Source of the DNA: a cf. Phormidesmis sp. LEGE 11477
GTDB lineage: Bacteria > Cyanobacteriota > Cyanobacteriia > Phormidesmidales > Phormidesmidaceae
Length of the DNA: 64,000 nt
Reading direction: 5' to 3'
NCBI RefSeq assembly: GCF_015207105.1
Contig: NZ_JADEXO010000007.1
Span: 1-64,000, forward strand
Shown piece after piece: positions 54,669-63,661 of this stretch (its first letter is position 1; each line of letters opens with the position of its first letter). Both the position numbers and the translations under genes were made by a program. The notes below the pieces were generated by a model. It did not search any database, was not told the DNA's origin, and saw nothing but the letters and a program-made list of their open reading frames with translations.

Positions 54669-56096
54669 CTAGGCAGGTATTCTCACAGAGAAAACGGTCT
54701 TACCAGGCTCTGAATCTACGAACAGACTTCCCTTATGACGGTTTTGCACGATTCTTCTAACCAGATCAAGCCCCAGCCCCGATCCTTTGCCCATCGGTTT
54801 AGTCGTAAAGAAAGGCTCTAGAATTCTGCTTCTAACCTCAGGCGGTATGCCAGGGCCATTGTCTTCTATCTCTACGATGATGTCTGCATCTTTTTGACAG
54901 GTGCGAATAGTGATAGTAGGCGTTTGGCCATTGGGCGCTTCATCTGATGCTTCATCTGACGCTTCGTTAAGCGCGTCGATCGCATTGTCGATCAAGTTCG
55001 TCCATACTTGGTTGAGTTCGCTACCAAAGGCGGTTACCTTTGGCAAATCCTGGTGATATTGCTTCTTGACCTGAATGCCATGTTTTAGCTTGAAGGCAAA
55101 TAGGCGCAAGGTGTCTTCGATCCCGTCGTGAATGTCTACCTGCTGCTGAGCCGCTTGGTCCATGTACGAGTAAGACTTCATCGACTGAATCAGCGTAGAG
55201 ATTCGCTCTGCGCCATCGAGACCATTGCGAATCATGCCCATCACATCAAAAGAGAGAGCAAGCCAGCGAATCCCCATGTCCCGCATTTCAGTCTTGTCAT
55301 TGCGCCAGCAGTCGATCAATCTATCTAACGTTTCAGGCTCAATCCGTCCGGCAGCCAGGGGTTCGGACAGTTCCCAAGCATTCTCTATCCCGTAGTCTTC
55401 TAGCCAGTCACCCAGGGCGTCTTCGCGATCGCCTTGAGCCAGCGGATCATTATCTGGATGCGCGATCGCCTCAAATCCCCGATCCCTAGCATCTGTCCAC
55501 TGCTCGGTATGCGCTTCATCCGGCTGATGCTGCCCATACACCAAGTTCATCCGCTGTAGCTCTAGCACAGCAGGCTTGATGTCTTTCATCACCCTAACTA
55601 GTGCCGCTGCTGGATTATTCAGCTCATGGGCCAACCCAGCAGACAAGGTGCCCAGCGCTGCCATCTTTTCGCGGGTGCGAATAAAAGATTCTAGCCCGCG
55701 CATTCTCTGGCCGACGGTGCGAAAGATATCCCTTTCAAACTCCCGGCAGCTATGGACAAGATCGAGAAAGTCGGGGCAATTCAGTCGATAGAGTTCGGTA
55801 TCGGTATCGGCAGTGAGCGTCACTGGCACAAGGTCTTCGGTCAGCACCTGGATTTCACCAAAAAAAGACGGACTGCTGTGGCGACCGACGGGCATTTCGG
55901 CCCCGTTAGTATGCTGCGTGACAGTAATCTGACCGCTGATCTGAATGAAGAAGCCAAGCGAGGTATCGCCTTGACGGACGAGGACTTCACCGGGGGATAG
56001 GTGGATTTGTTCGGCGCGATCACACACCCAATCCAGCCGCTCAGCAGGCAACTTATCAAACGGCTTCATCTGCGCCAAAGATTCCGAACAAAGCAT
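54669..56096 (-). CDS. Cyclic-nucleotide-binding-domain sensor histidine kinase
   Basis: A 475-residue cytoplasmic kinase. Residues 10-135 form a CNMP/Crp-like domain (LSPGEVLVRQGDTSLGFFI; PSFFGEIQVL). The H-box is LGTLSAGLAHELNNPAAALV near residue 155. HATPase motifs are NLIDNAIDALNEAS near residue 375, EDNGPGIPPE near 415 and KGSGLGLDLV near 445. An ASDEASDEA repeat follows the N-box and looks like a 12-base expansion. Whether it binds cAMP, cGMP or nothing is not clear. No adjacent response regulator is seen. Confidence 0.9.
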   Translation of the reverse strand: MLCSESLAQMKPFDKLPAERLDWVCDRAEQIHLSPGEVLVRQGDTSLGFFIQISGQITVTQHTNGAEMPVGRHSSPSFFGEIQVLTEDLVPVTLTADTDTELYRLNCPDFLDLVHSCREFERDIFRTVGQRMRGLESFIRTREKMAALGTLSAGLAHELNNPAAALVRVMKDIKPAVLELQRMNLVYGQHQPDEAHTEQWTDARDRGFEAIAHPDNDPLAQGDREDALGDWLEDYGIENAWELSEPLAAGRIEPETLDRLIDCWRNDKTEMRDMGIRWLALSFDVMGMIRNGLDGAERISTLIQSMKSYSYMDQAAQQQVDIHDGIEDTLRLFAFKLKHGIQVKKQYHQDLPKVTAFGSELNQVWTNLIDNAIDALNEASDEASDEAPNGQTPTITIRTCQKDADIIVEIEDNGPGIPPEVRSRILEPFFTTKPMGKGSGLGLDLVRRIVQNRHKGSLFVDSEPGKTVFSVRIPA

Positions 56097-56168
56097 CCCG
56101 TCATTCCCTCATCAGTTGCTATTAAGTCCACACGTTAATATAGAGCCTAGCTTGTCAGACAAAATTTG

Positions 56169-56441
56169 ATGATTCAGACCGAACATTGCCATATCGTTAG
56201 AAACGAAGAAATTCTCGATGGTGAGCCCATCATTAAAGGAACTAGAACGTTAGTGAGGGCCATTGTAGAAATGTGGCGCATCAACGTTTCGCCCGCAGAA
56301 ATTCCTCAGAGACTGCCCCACCTATCTCTATCCCAAGTGTTTGACGCCCTCAGCTACTATCTGGATCACCAAGCAGAGATCAACGCACATATCGAACGGA
56401 ATCGGATTCTAGAAAGCCTGATCGATCCGCGTGTCAGATAA
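56169..56441 (+). CDS. DUF433 antitoxin-like protein
   Basis: A 90-residue DUF433 protein with the winged-helix-type signature: EILDGEPIIKGTRTLVRAI near residue 15 and RLPHLSLSQVFDALSYYLDH near residue 50. DUF433 genes are usually the antitoxin partner of DUF5615/PIN-like toxins, and the remains of such a toxin follow directly. The frame extends to a TTG at 56166. The gene is intact although its partner is not. Confidence 0.88.
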   Translation: MIQTEHCHIVRNEEILDGEPIIKGTRTLVRAIVEMWRINVSPAEIPQRLPHLSLSQVFDALSYYLDHQAEINAHIERNRILESLIDPRVR

Positions 56442-56443
56442 GC

Positions 56444-56635
56444 ATGAGTCGGATATTTGTCTATACCTACCTAGATGAGGATGAAGTTAGCGCAAGAATA
56501 CTTTGAGGCGCAAAAGCAACACTTCGGCATCATTATCGCGGTCAGACATCCCTATCAGGAAATTGTGCGTAGATGCTGCTCATCTTAGATAGCACCACAG
56601 CGGACGAGATGGAAAATTAGGTTGTCTACGTATAA
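56444..56635 (+). pseudogene. Decayed DUF5615-type toxin gene
   Basis: Begins two bases after the DUF433 stop, as such toxins do, with MSRIFVYTYLDED, then stops at a TGA. In another frame LAQEYFEAQKQHFGIIIAV continues the expected C-terminal half, and after a further shift LLILDSTTADEMEN and a TAG then VVYV follow. The middle of the protein (about 60 residues) is missing. This is a deletion plus frameshifts plus a nonsense change, so it is not functional. Confidence 0.8.
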
Positions 56636-56782
56636 AGACTATTGTCTCTAGCAGATGCTTGCCTAGTGAGAATGGCGGAGCTGAGAAAAGATACTCCAGT
56701 TGTTACGTTCGACAGCGACTTCAATATCTATCGGATCAATCGAAATGAAACTATTCCGGTAGTTATGCCAGAGAAGCGATAA
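56636..56782 (+). pseudogene. C-terminal remnant of a PIN/VapC-type toxin
   Basis: An open stretch of 48 codons, with no start, reads LADACLVRMAELRKDTPVV then TFDSDFNIYRINR and IPVVMPEKR. This is the end of a PIN-domain toxin, including its DSDF motif. Only the last third remains, directly after the DUF5615 remnant. Confidence 0.72.
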
Positions 56783-56842
56783 GAGCAGCAGATTTCTAAA
56801 ACTTCTACTACTCTATATAGAGCTCTATACCCGCTACTTCCT

Positions 56843-58042
56843 GTGTCAACCACTCAAGTGCAGTACACCGCCCGCTGGATGAGTCGCTTATCAGATATTT
56901 CAGCCGAGCAGTGGAATGCAATGGCCATGCCGCTACCTACCCCCGCCTTTGAGTGGGACTGGCTGAACAATATGGAAACCTCTGGTAGCACCGGGCCAAA
57001 TACTGGCTGGTTGCCGAATCATCTTACTTTGTGGAAAGACGATATTTTGGTTGCGGCGGCTCCGCTTTATCTAAAGGGGCACAGCTACGGTGAATTTGTA
57101 TTCGACCATCAGTGGGCTGAGCTAGCCTCACAGCTAGGGGTGGAGTATTACCCGAAGCTACTAGGCATGTCGCCGTTTACGCCAGCGGAAGGCTATCGGT
57201 TCTTGGTCGCACCGACTGAAGATGAGGCGATGCTGACTCAGGCGATGGTGCAGTTAATTGATGAGTTTTGCTTACAGCACAAGATATCTGGATGCAATTT
57301 TCTGTATGTCGATCCTGATTGGCAGGCACAGATGGAGGCGCTGGGCTTTCACAAGTGGCTGCATCATAGCTATGTATGGCAAAACCGAGGCTTTAGTGAT
57401 TTTAATGACTATCTAGCCCAGTTCAACGCCAACCAAAGGCGGAATATCAAGCGCGAGCGCAAGTCGGTAGCGAAGGTGGGGATTCATTTCAAGGTGCATA
57501 CGGGCGAGTCGCTAACGCCGGAGCTTTGCCTGAAGGTGTATGACTTTTATAGCGATACCTGCGATAAGTTCGGCTGGTGGGGCAGTAAGTATTTGACTAG
57601 GGACTTTTTCCGCCAGCTATTTCCAGCGTGGAAAGATCGGGTTGTAATTTTTGCCGCGTATACAGAAGATAATCCTGACGATCCGGTGGGGATGTCGTTT
57701 TGTCTGACTAAGGGCGATCGCCTCTACGGTCGCTATTGGGGCTGCTTTGAGGAGTACAACAATCTGCACTTTAGCGCCTGCTACTATGAGCCGATTGAGT
57801 GGGCGATCGCAAACAATATCCAAACCTTCGATCCCGGTGCGGGCGGCAGACACAAAAAGCGCAGAGGCTTTCCTGCCACCCCCAACTACAGCCTGCATCG
57901 TTTCTACCACCCTAAGCTGGGACAAATTCTAGAAAACTACATCGATCGTATCAATCAGGCCGAACAGTTTCAGATAGATGAAATCAACGCCAACTTACCC
58001 ATCAAACATCTGATCGAAGATGTCCCTTTAATAGAAAAGTAG
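56843..58042 (+). CDS. COG3146-type GNAT/FemAB-like acyltransferase
   Basis: A 399-residue protein of the COG3146 family, an acyltransferase fold related to FemAB/GNAT. Features are the N-terminal PAFEWDWLNNMETSG segment near residue 33, QFNANQRRNIKRERKSV near residue 195, and a C-terminal FDPGAGGRHKKRRGF near residue 335. The family is annotated as a peptidogalycan biosynthesis or N-acetyltransferase protein; the substrate is not established. The start is GTG. It lies immediately after the toxin remnants but is full length. Confidence 0.88.
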   Translation: MSTTQVQYTARWMSRLSDISAEQWNAMAMPLPTPAFEWDWLNNMETSGSTGPNTGWLPNHLTLWKDDILVAAAPLYLKGHSYGEFVFDHQWAELASQLGVEYYPKLLGMSPFTPAEGYRFLVAPTEDEAMLTQAMVQLIDEFCLQHKISGCNFLYVDPDWQAQMEALGFHKWLHHSYVWQNRGFSDFNDYLAQFNANQRRNIKRERKSVAKVGIHFKVHTGESLTPELCLKVYDFYSDTCDKFGWWGSKYLTRDFFRQLFPAWKDRVVIFAAYTEDNPDDPVGMSFCLTKGDRLYGRYWGCFEEYNNLHFSACYYEPIEWAIANNIQTFDPGAGGRHKKRRGFPATPNYSLHRFYHPKLGQILENYIDRINQAEQFQIDEINANLPIKHLIEDVPLIEK

Positions 58043-58181
58043 GTTCTTTTTGGAGTTAGAACCTGCTGCATGAGCGCTTTTGCTTGTGTCCTATCAACAA
58101 GGTTTGCAAACTGAACGCTTTTACCTTGAGCCCATCGCGATAAAATGGTGAGCCCGCAGTTTATGCAATCTAGATCTTCTA

Positions 58182-58601
58182 ATGACAGCCGCAACCCCCA
58201 CCAAGTCAGAAGCGACAACGCCGACAAAACAGGCTTTAGCTGCGCTAGACAACAAGCTCTCCAAGCGCTACATAGCACTTGATCCATCGGGCTATTTCTT
58301 GATCTATCTAGACAGAGCAGCAGCGCTAATCTGTGCCAAACACTTCACTAACACCATCAACGAAAAAGGTCTTGCTTGCGATCCAGAAACAGGTAAGCCT
58401 TTGTCGGTGCGAGGTAATACCGTTCGTCAAGAAACGACAGTCTTCACAGGTCGCACGGCCAAAGAGCTTTGCATGACAATTTTTGAAGACAAAGACATTC
58501 TCTGCCCGCTCACCTATCTAGACCATGCCGCTTATTTAGGACGGGAGTTTGTCAGGGCAGAGATCGCCTTGATCAACGGCACAGACTACGTTCAAGACTG
58601 A
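58182..58601 (+). CDS. DUF4346 family protein
   Basis: A 139-residue protein with the DUF4346 core: RYIALDPSGYFLIYLDRAA near residue 30, KGLACDPETGKPL near residue 65 and GRTAKELCMTIFED near residue 90. The N-terminal 25 residues are Thr/Lys/Ala-rich (TPTK repeats). In some organisms DUF4346 is fused to dihydropteroate-synthase-like proteins; here it stands alone. Function is unknown. yraN follows after 11 bases. Confidence 0.85.
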   Translation: MTAATPTKSEATTPTKQALAALDNKLSKRYIALDPSGYFLIYLDRAAALICAKHFTNTINEKGLACDPETGKPLSVRGNTVRQETTVFTGRTAKELCMTIFEDKDILCPLTYLDHAAYLGREFVRAEIALINGTDYVQD

Positions 58602-58612
58602 GATCTATAGCG

Positions 58613-59122
58613 TTGGTCACTTTCAGACCTGACGGCTGCAATAGGGCATTCTCTATCTACGCCCATTCAGAATCTGGCTTTTCTGCTGTGCTCAACCCTC
58701 AAGACTTAGGTAACTATGGCGAGCAGCTAGTTTGTCAATGGCTCACCCAAAAGAACTGTCAGATATTGCAGCGCCAGTGGCACAGTCGGTTTGGCGAAAT
58801 CGATCTGATTGCCAAAGGAATCAGCGGACAAGGGGGACTAAAAGCTGAAACGCTGGCCTTTATCGAAGTCAAAACTCGTAGTAAAGGAAACTGGGATGCA
58901 GATGGACTGCTGGCCTTGACCCGATCCAAGCAGCAGAAGATAAGGACGACGGCTCGCTATTTTTTAGTGAGACATCCGCACCTGTCAGAGATTCCCTGTC
59001 GGTTTGATTTGGCGTTAGTTAGCTGTCACTCGACACAACCACAAAATCGGCTTAGCTTACAGATACCAAGTACCCAGCAATACCTGGGACTACAGACGTA
59101 CATACGAGACGCATTCTGCTGA
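58613..59122 (+). CDS. YraN family (UPF0102) nuclease-fold protein
   Basis: A 169-residue UPF0102 protein with a PD-(D/E)xK-like core: LGNYGEQLVCQWLTQKNC near residue 31, RFGEIDLIAKG near residue 60 and FIEVKTRSKG near residue 82, then a helix with KQQKIRTTARYFL. Family members may process DNA or Holliday-type structures, but this is unproven. The start is TTG; the first 30 residues precede the conserved core. The gene is 11 bases after the DUF4346 gene and probably cotranscribed. Confidence 0.9.
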   Translation: MVTFRPDGCNRAFSIYAHSESGFSAVLNPQDLGNYGEQLVCQWLTQKNCQILQRQWHSRFGEIDLIAKGISGQGGLKAETLAFIEVKTRSKGNWDADGLLALTRSKQQKIRTTARYFLVRHPHLSEIPCRFDLALVSCHSTQPQNRLSLQIPSTQQYLGLQTYIRDAFC

Positions 59123-59170
59123 AGAGCTGTTTGAGGTCAAGTTCTACAGTCAAGTTGCTAGCCGCCAAAG

Positions 59171-59560
59171 CTATGCCAATGTTTCAGGGCAGTAGCCAAG
59201 ACCGGTGACGAACTGCTCACGAAATTCTTCTATTTCTACGCGATCGGGTTTGCCGTGCGAAACGACAGCGACCTGGTAGCGGCGCATCACATCCACCGCA
59301 GACTGGCCCATTTCTAAACCCCAAAGTGCCATGCGAATCCGAAAACCAGGCTCATAGGGTGTACCGATTTCGTTGAGAAAAGCCAAGAAGTTTTGCTGCG
59401 ATCGCACCGTAGCGCTCTCATGCAGTTTGACTTTGACGATCCACCCGTTGATCTGGTGAATGACCGTGATGAATTCTACAGGTAGCTGCGTAGCGCACAG
59501 CAACCGCTCAACCACTCGTAGCGACAGACTTGCATTGGATAAGTAGTAGATGTATTCCAT
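59171..59560 (-). CDS. Conserved cyanobacterial-type protein of unknown function
   Basis: A 129-residue protein that I do not recognise. It begins MEYIYYLSNASLSLRVVERL and ends with FREQFVTGLGYCPETLA. A central RSQQNFLAFLNEIGTPYEPG and RIRMALWGLEMGQSAVDVMRR suggest an alpha/beta soluble fold. It is convergent with yraN. The regular composition and length suggest a real gene. Confidence 0.6.
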   Translation of the reverse strand: MEYIYYLSNASLSLRVVERLLCATQLPVEFITVIHQINGWIVKVKLHESATVRSQQNFLAFLNEIGTPYEPGFRIRMALWGLEMGQSAVDVMRRYQVAVVSHGKPDRVEIEEFREQFVTGLGYCPETLA

Positions 59561-59809
59561 CAGTCGATGAAGAGAGAGCTACAGTCTTAAAATATCTACA
59601 GGTGCTTAAGATATCTACGGTCTCAAAATATTGTGATAAGTGCCGACCAGCTAGCCTTGCGTTCGTGGCTGGTATTGACACCCTACTCTACTCAGAACGC
59701 TCCTTTATTATGCCTTAAGCCTTCACTAGAAACGCTACTTTCCTAATCGGGTTATAGCTTAGATCGCAGACAAACCATAGACATTTATTTAGAGGTGAGT
59801 GCCTACCTT

Positions 59810-60907
59810 ATGACGAATATTCCACCAGGTGATCGACTTTCCTCCAGCCCAGATCACCAGCTCAATGCCTATAGCTACAACTTGCCAGAAGGCCGGATCG
59901 CCCAAAATCCAGTGACCCCGCGTGATAGCTCAAAGCTGCTGGTGATAGACGGACCGCAAAGCCATCATCACAACCACTTCTACGACCTGGTCGACTGGCT
60001 GCTGCCGGGTGATTTATTAGTACTCAATGACACCAAGGTAATTCCTGCTAGATTATATGGCTACAAAGCTAGCGGCGGCGCAGTCGAAGTGTTACTGATC
60101 GAGCCAGTAGAGCATGATAAGTGGCTAGCTTTGGTTCGCCCTGGCAGAAGAATCCAGCCAGGAACTGAGATTTTGTTTGGAGAGAAAGACCACCCTTTAA
60201 TGTCGGCGCTAGTAGAGTCGCGAGATGACTCGACTGGTGGCCGACTTTTGCGACTGCTACCAAAGGTAGACAAAACTATTGATGCGCTGATTCATCAGCT
60301 TGGTCAGATGCCGCTGCCGCCTTATATCACCGAGTCAGCGTCACTGCCAGAACAGTATCAAACCGTGTTTGCTCAGAAAAAGGGTGCGATCGCAGCCCCT
60401 ACCGCTGGGCTTCACTTCACTCAAACCCTATTAGACAAACTAAGTAGTAAAGGTATCCAGACTGCTGAAATTACTTTGCATGTCGGCATCGGCACCTTTC
60501 GCCCAGTCGAAGTCAGCGATATCAAAACGCATGAAATGCACAAAGAGCGGATTGAGGTATCTGCCGAAACAGTCAAAAAAATTGAGCAGACAAAGGCCAA
60601 GGGCAAAAGAGTAATTACCGTTGGCACCACATCAACTAGAGCCTTAGAAGGCGTCGCTGCAATTTGCGGCGGACTGCAACCCTACAGCGGTAAAACCGAT
60701 CTCTTTATCTATCCAGGCTACCGATGGCAGGTGATAGACGGACTGATTACCAACTTCCATCTACCGGGCTCTAGCCTGCTAATGATGGTGAGTACATTAA
60801 TCGGTCGAGAGCGACTGATGGCAATTTATCAAGATGCGATCGCCCACGACTACCGCTTCTATTCGTTTGGTGACGCCATGCTGGTCCTGCCAGAAGCGAA
60901 AATATAA
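59810..60907 (+). CDS. queA: S-adenosylmethionine:tRNA ribosyltransferase-isomerase
   Basis: The queuosine-pathway enzyme QueA. The core begins SYNLPEGRIAQNPVTPRDSS and includes LVLNDTKVIPARLYG near residue 68, AAPTAGLHFT near residue 200 and SRRALEG-type TSTRALEGVA near residue 285; FYSFGDAMLV lies at the end. The frame extends to a GTG at 59795, but AGAGGTGA at 59791 is a ribosome-binding site for the ATG at 59810. It ends at the shared terminator with psbA. Confidence 0.95.
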   Translation: MTNIPPGDRLSSSPDHQLNAYSYNLPEGRIAQNPVTPRDSSKLLVIDGPQSHHHNHFYDLVDWLLPGDLLVLNDTKVIPARLYGYKASGGAVEVLLIEPVEHDKWLALVRPGRRIQPGTEILFGEKDHPLMSALVESRDDSTGGRLLRLLPKVDKTIDALIHQLGQMPLPPYITESASLPEQYQTVFAQKKGAIAAPTAGLHFTQTLLDKLSSKGIQTAEITLHVGIGTFRPVEVSDIKTHEMHKERIEVSAETVKKIEQTKAKGKRVITVGTTSTRALEGVAAICGGLQPYSGKTDLFIYPGYRWQVIDGLITNFHLPGSSLLMMVSTLIGRERLMAIYQDAIAHDYRFYSFGDAMLVLPEAKI

Positions 60908-60953
60908 TATCTATACAATAGAATCTGTCTATATAAAGACATATAGACAACAA

Positions 60954-60984
60954 AAAAGCGCCTCCCTAAGGAAGCGCTTTTCGC
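60954..60984. terminator. Bidirectional terminator between queA and psbA
   Basis: AAGCGCCTCC pairs with GGAAGCGCTT around CTAA, with one C-A mismatch. On the minus strand the stem is followed by TTTTTT, an ideal terminator for psbA 100 bases past its stop; on the plus strand it has TTTT for queA. Confidence 0.88.
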
Positions 60985-61084
60985 TGGTGAACCCAGGTCA
61001 GAATGCAGTGCATCTGACAAAAGGATTCACACTAATCAACTAGTCAAAGTCGTAGTCATCCAGCCAACGCTAGACAAAAAAGAT

Positions 61085-62167
61085 CTATGCGTTGATGGCA
61101 GGAGCAGTCAAAGCTACAGGAGCAGCTTCGCCAGCAGCTAGGTCGAGCGGGAAGTTGTGAGCATTGCGCTCGTGCATTACTTCCATACCCAGGTTCGCAC
61201 GGTTCAAGACATCTGCCCAAGAACCAATCACGCGACCCTGTGAGTCGATGATCGACTGGTTGAAGTTGAACCCGTTCAGGTTGAACGCCATCGTGGAAAT
61301 ACCAAGAGCAGTAAACCAGATGCCGACGACAGGCCATGCACCCAACAAGAAGTGGAGCGAACGGCTGTTGTTGAACGAGGCGTATTGGAAGATCAGACGA
61401 CCGAAGTAGCCGTGGGCTGCAACGATGTTGTATGTCTCTTCTTCTTGGCCAAACTTGTATCCGTAGTTCTGTGACTCAGTCTCAGTTGTTTCACGAACCA
61501 AGCTCGAAGTAACGAGTGAACCGTGCATAGCTGAGAACAGTGAACCACCGAATACACCCGCTACACCCAACATGTGGAAGGGGTGCATCAGGATGTTGTG
61601 CTCTGCCTGGAACACCAACATGAAGTTGAACGTACCAGAGATACCCAAAGGCATACCGTCAGAGAACGAACCCTGACCGAGCGGGTAGATCAAGAACACT
61701 GCAGTTGCCGCTGCGACTGGCGCAGAGTAAGCAACACAGATCCAAGGGCGCATACCGAGACGGTAGGATAGCTCCCACTCACGACCCATGTAGCAGAAAA
61801 CGCCGATGAGGAAGTGGAAGATTACCAGCTGGTAAGGACCGCCATTGTAGAGCCACTCATCAAGTGAAGCAGCTTCCCAGATGGGGTAGAAGTGCAGGCC
61901 AATTGCGTTAGAAGAAGGCACAACCGCACCAGAGATGATGTTGTTGCCGTACATCAATGAACCTGCAACGGGCTCACGGATGCCGTCGATGTCGACGGGA
62001 GGGGCTGCGATGAACGCGATGACGAAACATGCAGTGGCAGCGAGCAGTGTCGGGATCATCAAGACGCCGAACCAACCTACATAGAGGCGGTTCTCGGTGC
62101 TTGTAACCCACTGACAGAACTGCTCCCACAAGCTAGCGCTTTGGCGCTGCTGAAGAGTAGTAGTCAT
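61085..62167 (-). CDS. psbA: Photosystem II D1 protein, Glu130 (high-light) form
   Basis: The 360-residue D1 reaction-centre protein. Ligands and redox residues are all present: Tyr161, Asp170, Glu189, His190, His198, His215, His252, Ser264, His272, His332, Glu333 and Asp342. The C-terminal processing site follows Ala344 in [10 protein letters not shown]. Residue 130 is Glu ([11 protein letters not shown]), which marks the D1:2 or high-light form; the Gln form is the low-light type. The promoter and ribosome-binding site are listed separately. Cyanobacteria usually hold several psbA copies; only one is in this window. Confidence 0.99.
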   Translation of the reverse strand: MTTTLQQRQSASLWEQFCQWVTSTENRLYVGWFGVLMIPTLLAATACFVIAFIAAPPVDIDGIREPVAGSLMYGNNIISGAVVPSSNAIGLHFYPIWEAASLDEWLYNGGPYQLVIFHFLIGVFCYMGREWELSYRLGMRPWICVAYSAPVAAATAVFLIYPLGQGSFSDGMPLGISGTFNFMLVFQAEHNILMHPFHMLGVAGVFGGSLFSAMHGSLVTSSLVRETTETESQNYGYKFGQEEETYNIVAAHGYFGRLIFQYASFNNSRSLHFLLGAWPVVGIWFTALGISTMAFNLNGFNFNQSIIDSQGRVIGSWADVLNRANLGMEVMHERNAHNFPLDLAAGEAAPVALTAPAINA

Positions 62168-62173
62168 TATGAA

Positions 62174-62179
62174 TCCTTT
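62174..62179 (-). promoter_or_regulatory. psbA ribosome-binding site
   Basis: AAAGGA on the minus strand ends six bases before the psbA ATG at 62167. Confidence 0.8.
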
Positions 62180-62235
62180 TTAGTTATCGAGGTACGGGAC
62201 GGAGCCGCAAAAAATCAGCTCTCGCCTATGAACTT

Positions 62236-62264
62236 ATATTAGCGGAAGCAAATAGTTTTGTAAA
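62236..62264 (-). promoter_or_regulatory. psbA sigma-70-type promoter
   Basis: On the minus strand TTTACA (62264-62259) and TAATAT (62241-62236) are separated by exactly 17 bases. The predicted start near 62229 gives a leader of about 60 bases, typical of psbA. Confidence 0.8.
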
Positions 62265-62534
62265 GTTTATTGAGTCTGCGTGCGAGTGTTCACTCCTATC
62301 GACATAGGTCTCCTTGTCGAAAGAGATAGAAGCGGCCAAAGGCTAAGCTATCAGGGGTTTCGATGAGTGTAATGACGCTTGACTAGCTTGAAGATCAATC
62401 AAAACTCAGCTATTCGACACTGTTACGAAAAGCTTAAGAAACTATCAGATTCTCAGGTAAAGTCAGGCAAATCTGCGACTTTTCTCAGTTAATGTCGATC
62501 TTTTTCTATCGTTAGGTCTTATTTTGTAACAGCT

Positions 62535-63617
62535 CTATTCCTTTAATAGCCCCAATAGCTCCAAACTGATGATTGGTTTTTTGACAATAGCAATCCAGCC
62601 ACCTGGGTAAGGATCTGTTTGGCTCCCATTAGCGGCTGATAATAGCGCGAGCAGCTTTTCAACTTGGGCAAAGCTAGGTGGACTAGGAAGCACATTGTGT
62701 AATAGCTGTTTGATGACGCGGCGCTGAAGCGATCGCGGTTCAGCGATTAGGGCTTCTCGCCGTATGCTCCAAGCCTGATCTCCTGCAGATCCATGAACTG
62801 TCCGTCTATATATACGTTCAGTTTGAGCGTTTAGGTAGTCGATATCGGCAGCGGTGATTTCAGCAAGCTGAGCAACTGCCTGTTCTATCTGCGGATTGAA
62901 GTGCGATCGCAAATAAGGCATCAGCTCTAGTCGAATGCGATTGCGCCGAAAGTTTAGGTCTTGATTACTGCTGTCTTCCCACACAGAAATCTGCTGATCT
63001 TGGCAGAACCGAGCGGTTTCGGCGCGGGTAAAGTCCAGCAGAGGTCTCACCAATGTGGTGCTTTGAGACTGCTTTGCGTACTGGTTGGCACTCAGGTTTG
63101 AAGGCAAGTCTAGGGGCGAAGCTTGACTGAGAGGTCTAGTCCACCGGAGAGTGCCTAGCCCGTCGGTGCCCGTGCCCCTGAGCAGGTTATAAAGAACGGT
63201 TTCAGCGCGATCGCTCTTCGTATGCCCGGTCACTACATAGCTATAGCCTTGTTCTTTAGCAATCCGAGCGAACACTTCATAACGCCACTGCCTAGCGGCG
63301 GCCTCGCTTTTGGTCAGGCTATTGGCGAGTTCCACCCAGATTGGCACCTGCCATGTCTTTGCTAGTTCCACCACGTGCGCTGCATTCTTAGCCGAATCTG
63401 CTCTCCAGCCGTGGTCGCAGTGAACCCATCCCAGAGCCCAGCCCCACTTAGCACCTAAATCGGTCAGTAGCCGCGCCAAGCACAGCGAATCTTGCCCGCC
63501 TGAGACAGCGACCAAAATGCGGCTACCTCTAGGAAGCAAGGTCTGCTGACGCAATAGAACATGCAGCTTGGCATGAGCAGCTGACCAGCTAGCTGATATA
63601 TCCGTTGAACCAGGCAT
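62535..63617 (-). CDS. tilS: tRNA(Ile)-lysidine synthetase
   Basis: A 360-residue enzyme that modifies the CAU anticodon of tRNA-Ile to lysidine. The P-loop SGGQDSLCLARLL near residue 39 (PP-loop), VHCDHGWRADSA near residue 71 and GHTKSDRAETVLYNLLRGTG near residue 130 are the TilS signature. The basic NFRRNRIRLELMPYL motif near residue 228 is also present. Length is normal for a cyanobacterial TilS without the extended C-terminal domain. It is followed by psbA on the same strand with 367 bases between. Confidence 0.95.
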   Translation of the reverse strand: MPGSTDISASWSAAHAKLHVLLRQQTLLPRGSRILVAVSGGQDSLCLARLLTDLGAKWGWALGWVHCDHGWRADSAKNAAHVVELAKTWQVPIWVELANSLTKSEAAARQWRYEVFARIAKEQGYSYVVTGHTKSDRAETVLYNLLRGTGTDGLGTLRWTRPLSQASPLDLPSNLSANQYAKQSQSTTLVRPLLDFTRAETARFCQDQQISVWEDSSNQDLNFRRNRIRLELMPYLRSHFNPQIEQAVAQLAEITAADIDYLNAQTERIYRRTVHGSAGDQAWSIRREALIAEPRSLQRRVIKQLLHNVLPSPPSFAQVEKLLALLSAANGSQTDPYPGGWIAIVKKPIISLELLGLLKE

Positions 63618-63661
63618 CGAGCTTCTACACAGCTATTAACTCTACACAGCTATGAAATGTA

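Larger units (their letters stand above)
62168..62534. other. psbA leader and upstream region
   Basis: Holds the psbA promoter (62236-62264), a leader of about 60 bases and, further up, the 3' side of tilS. No other gene is seen. Confidence 0.5.

Noticed and set aside
61056-61337. 93-codon minus-strand frame over the psbA end
   Set aside because: Out-of-frame shadow of psbA on the same strand, with Cys/Arg-rich composition.
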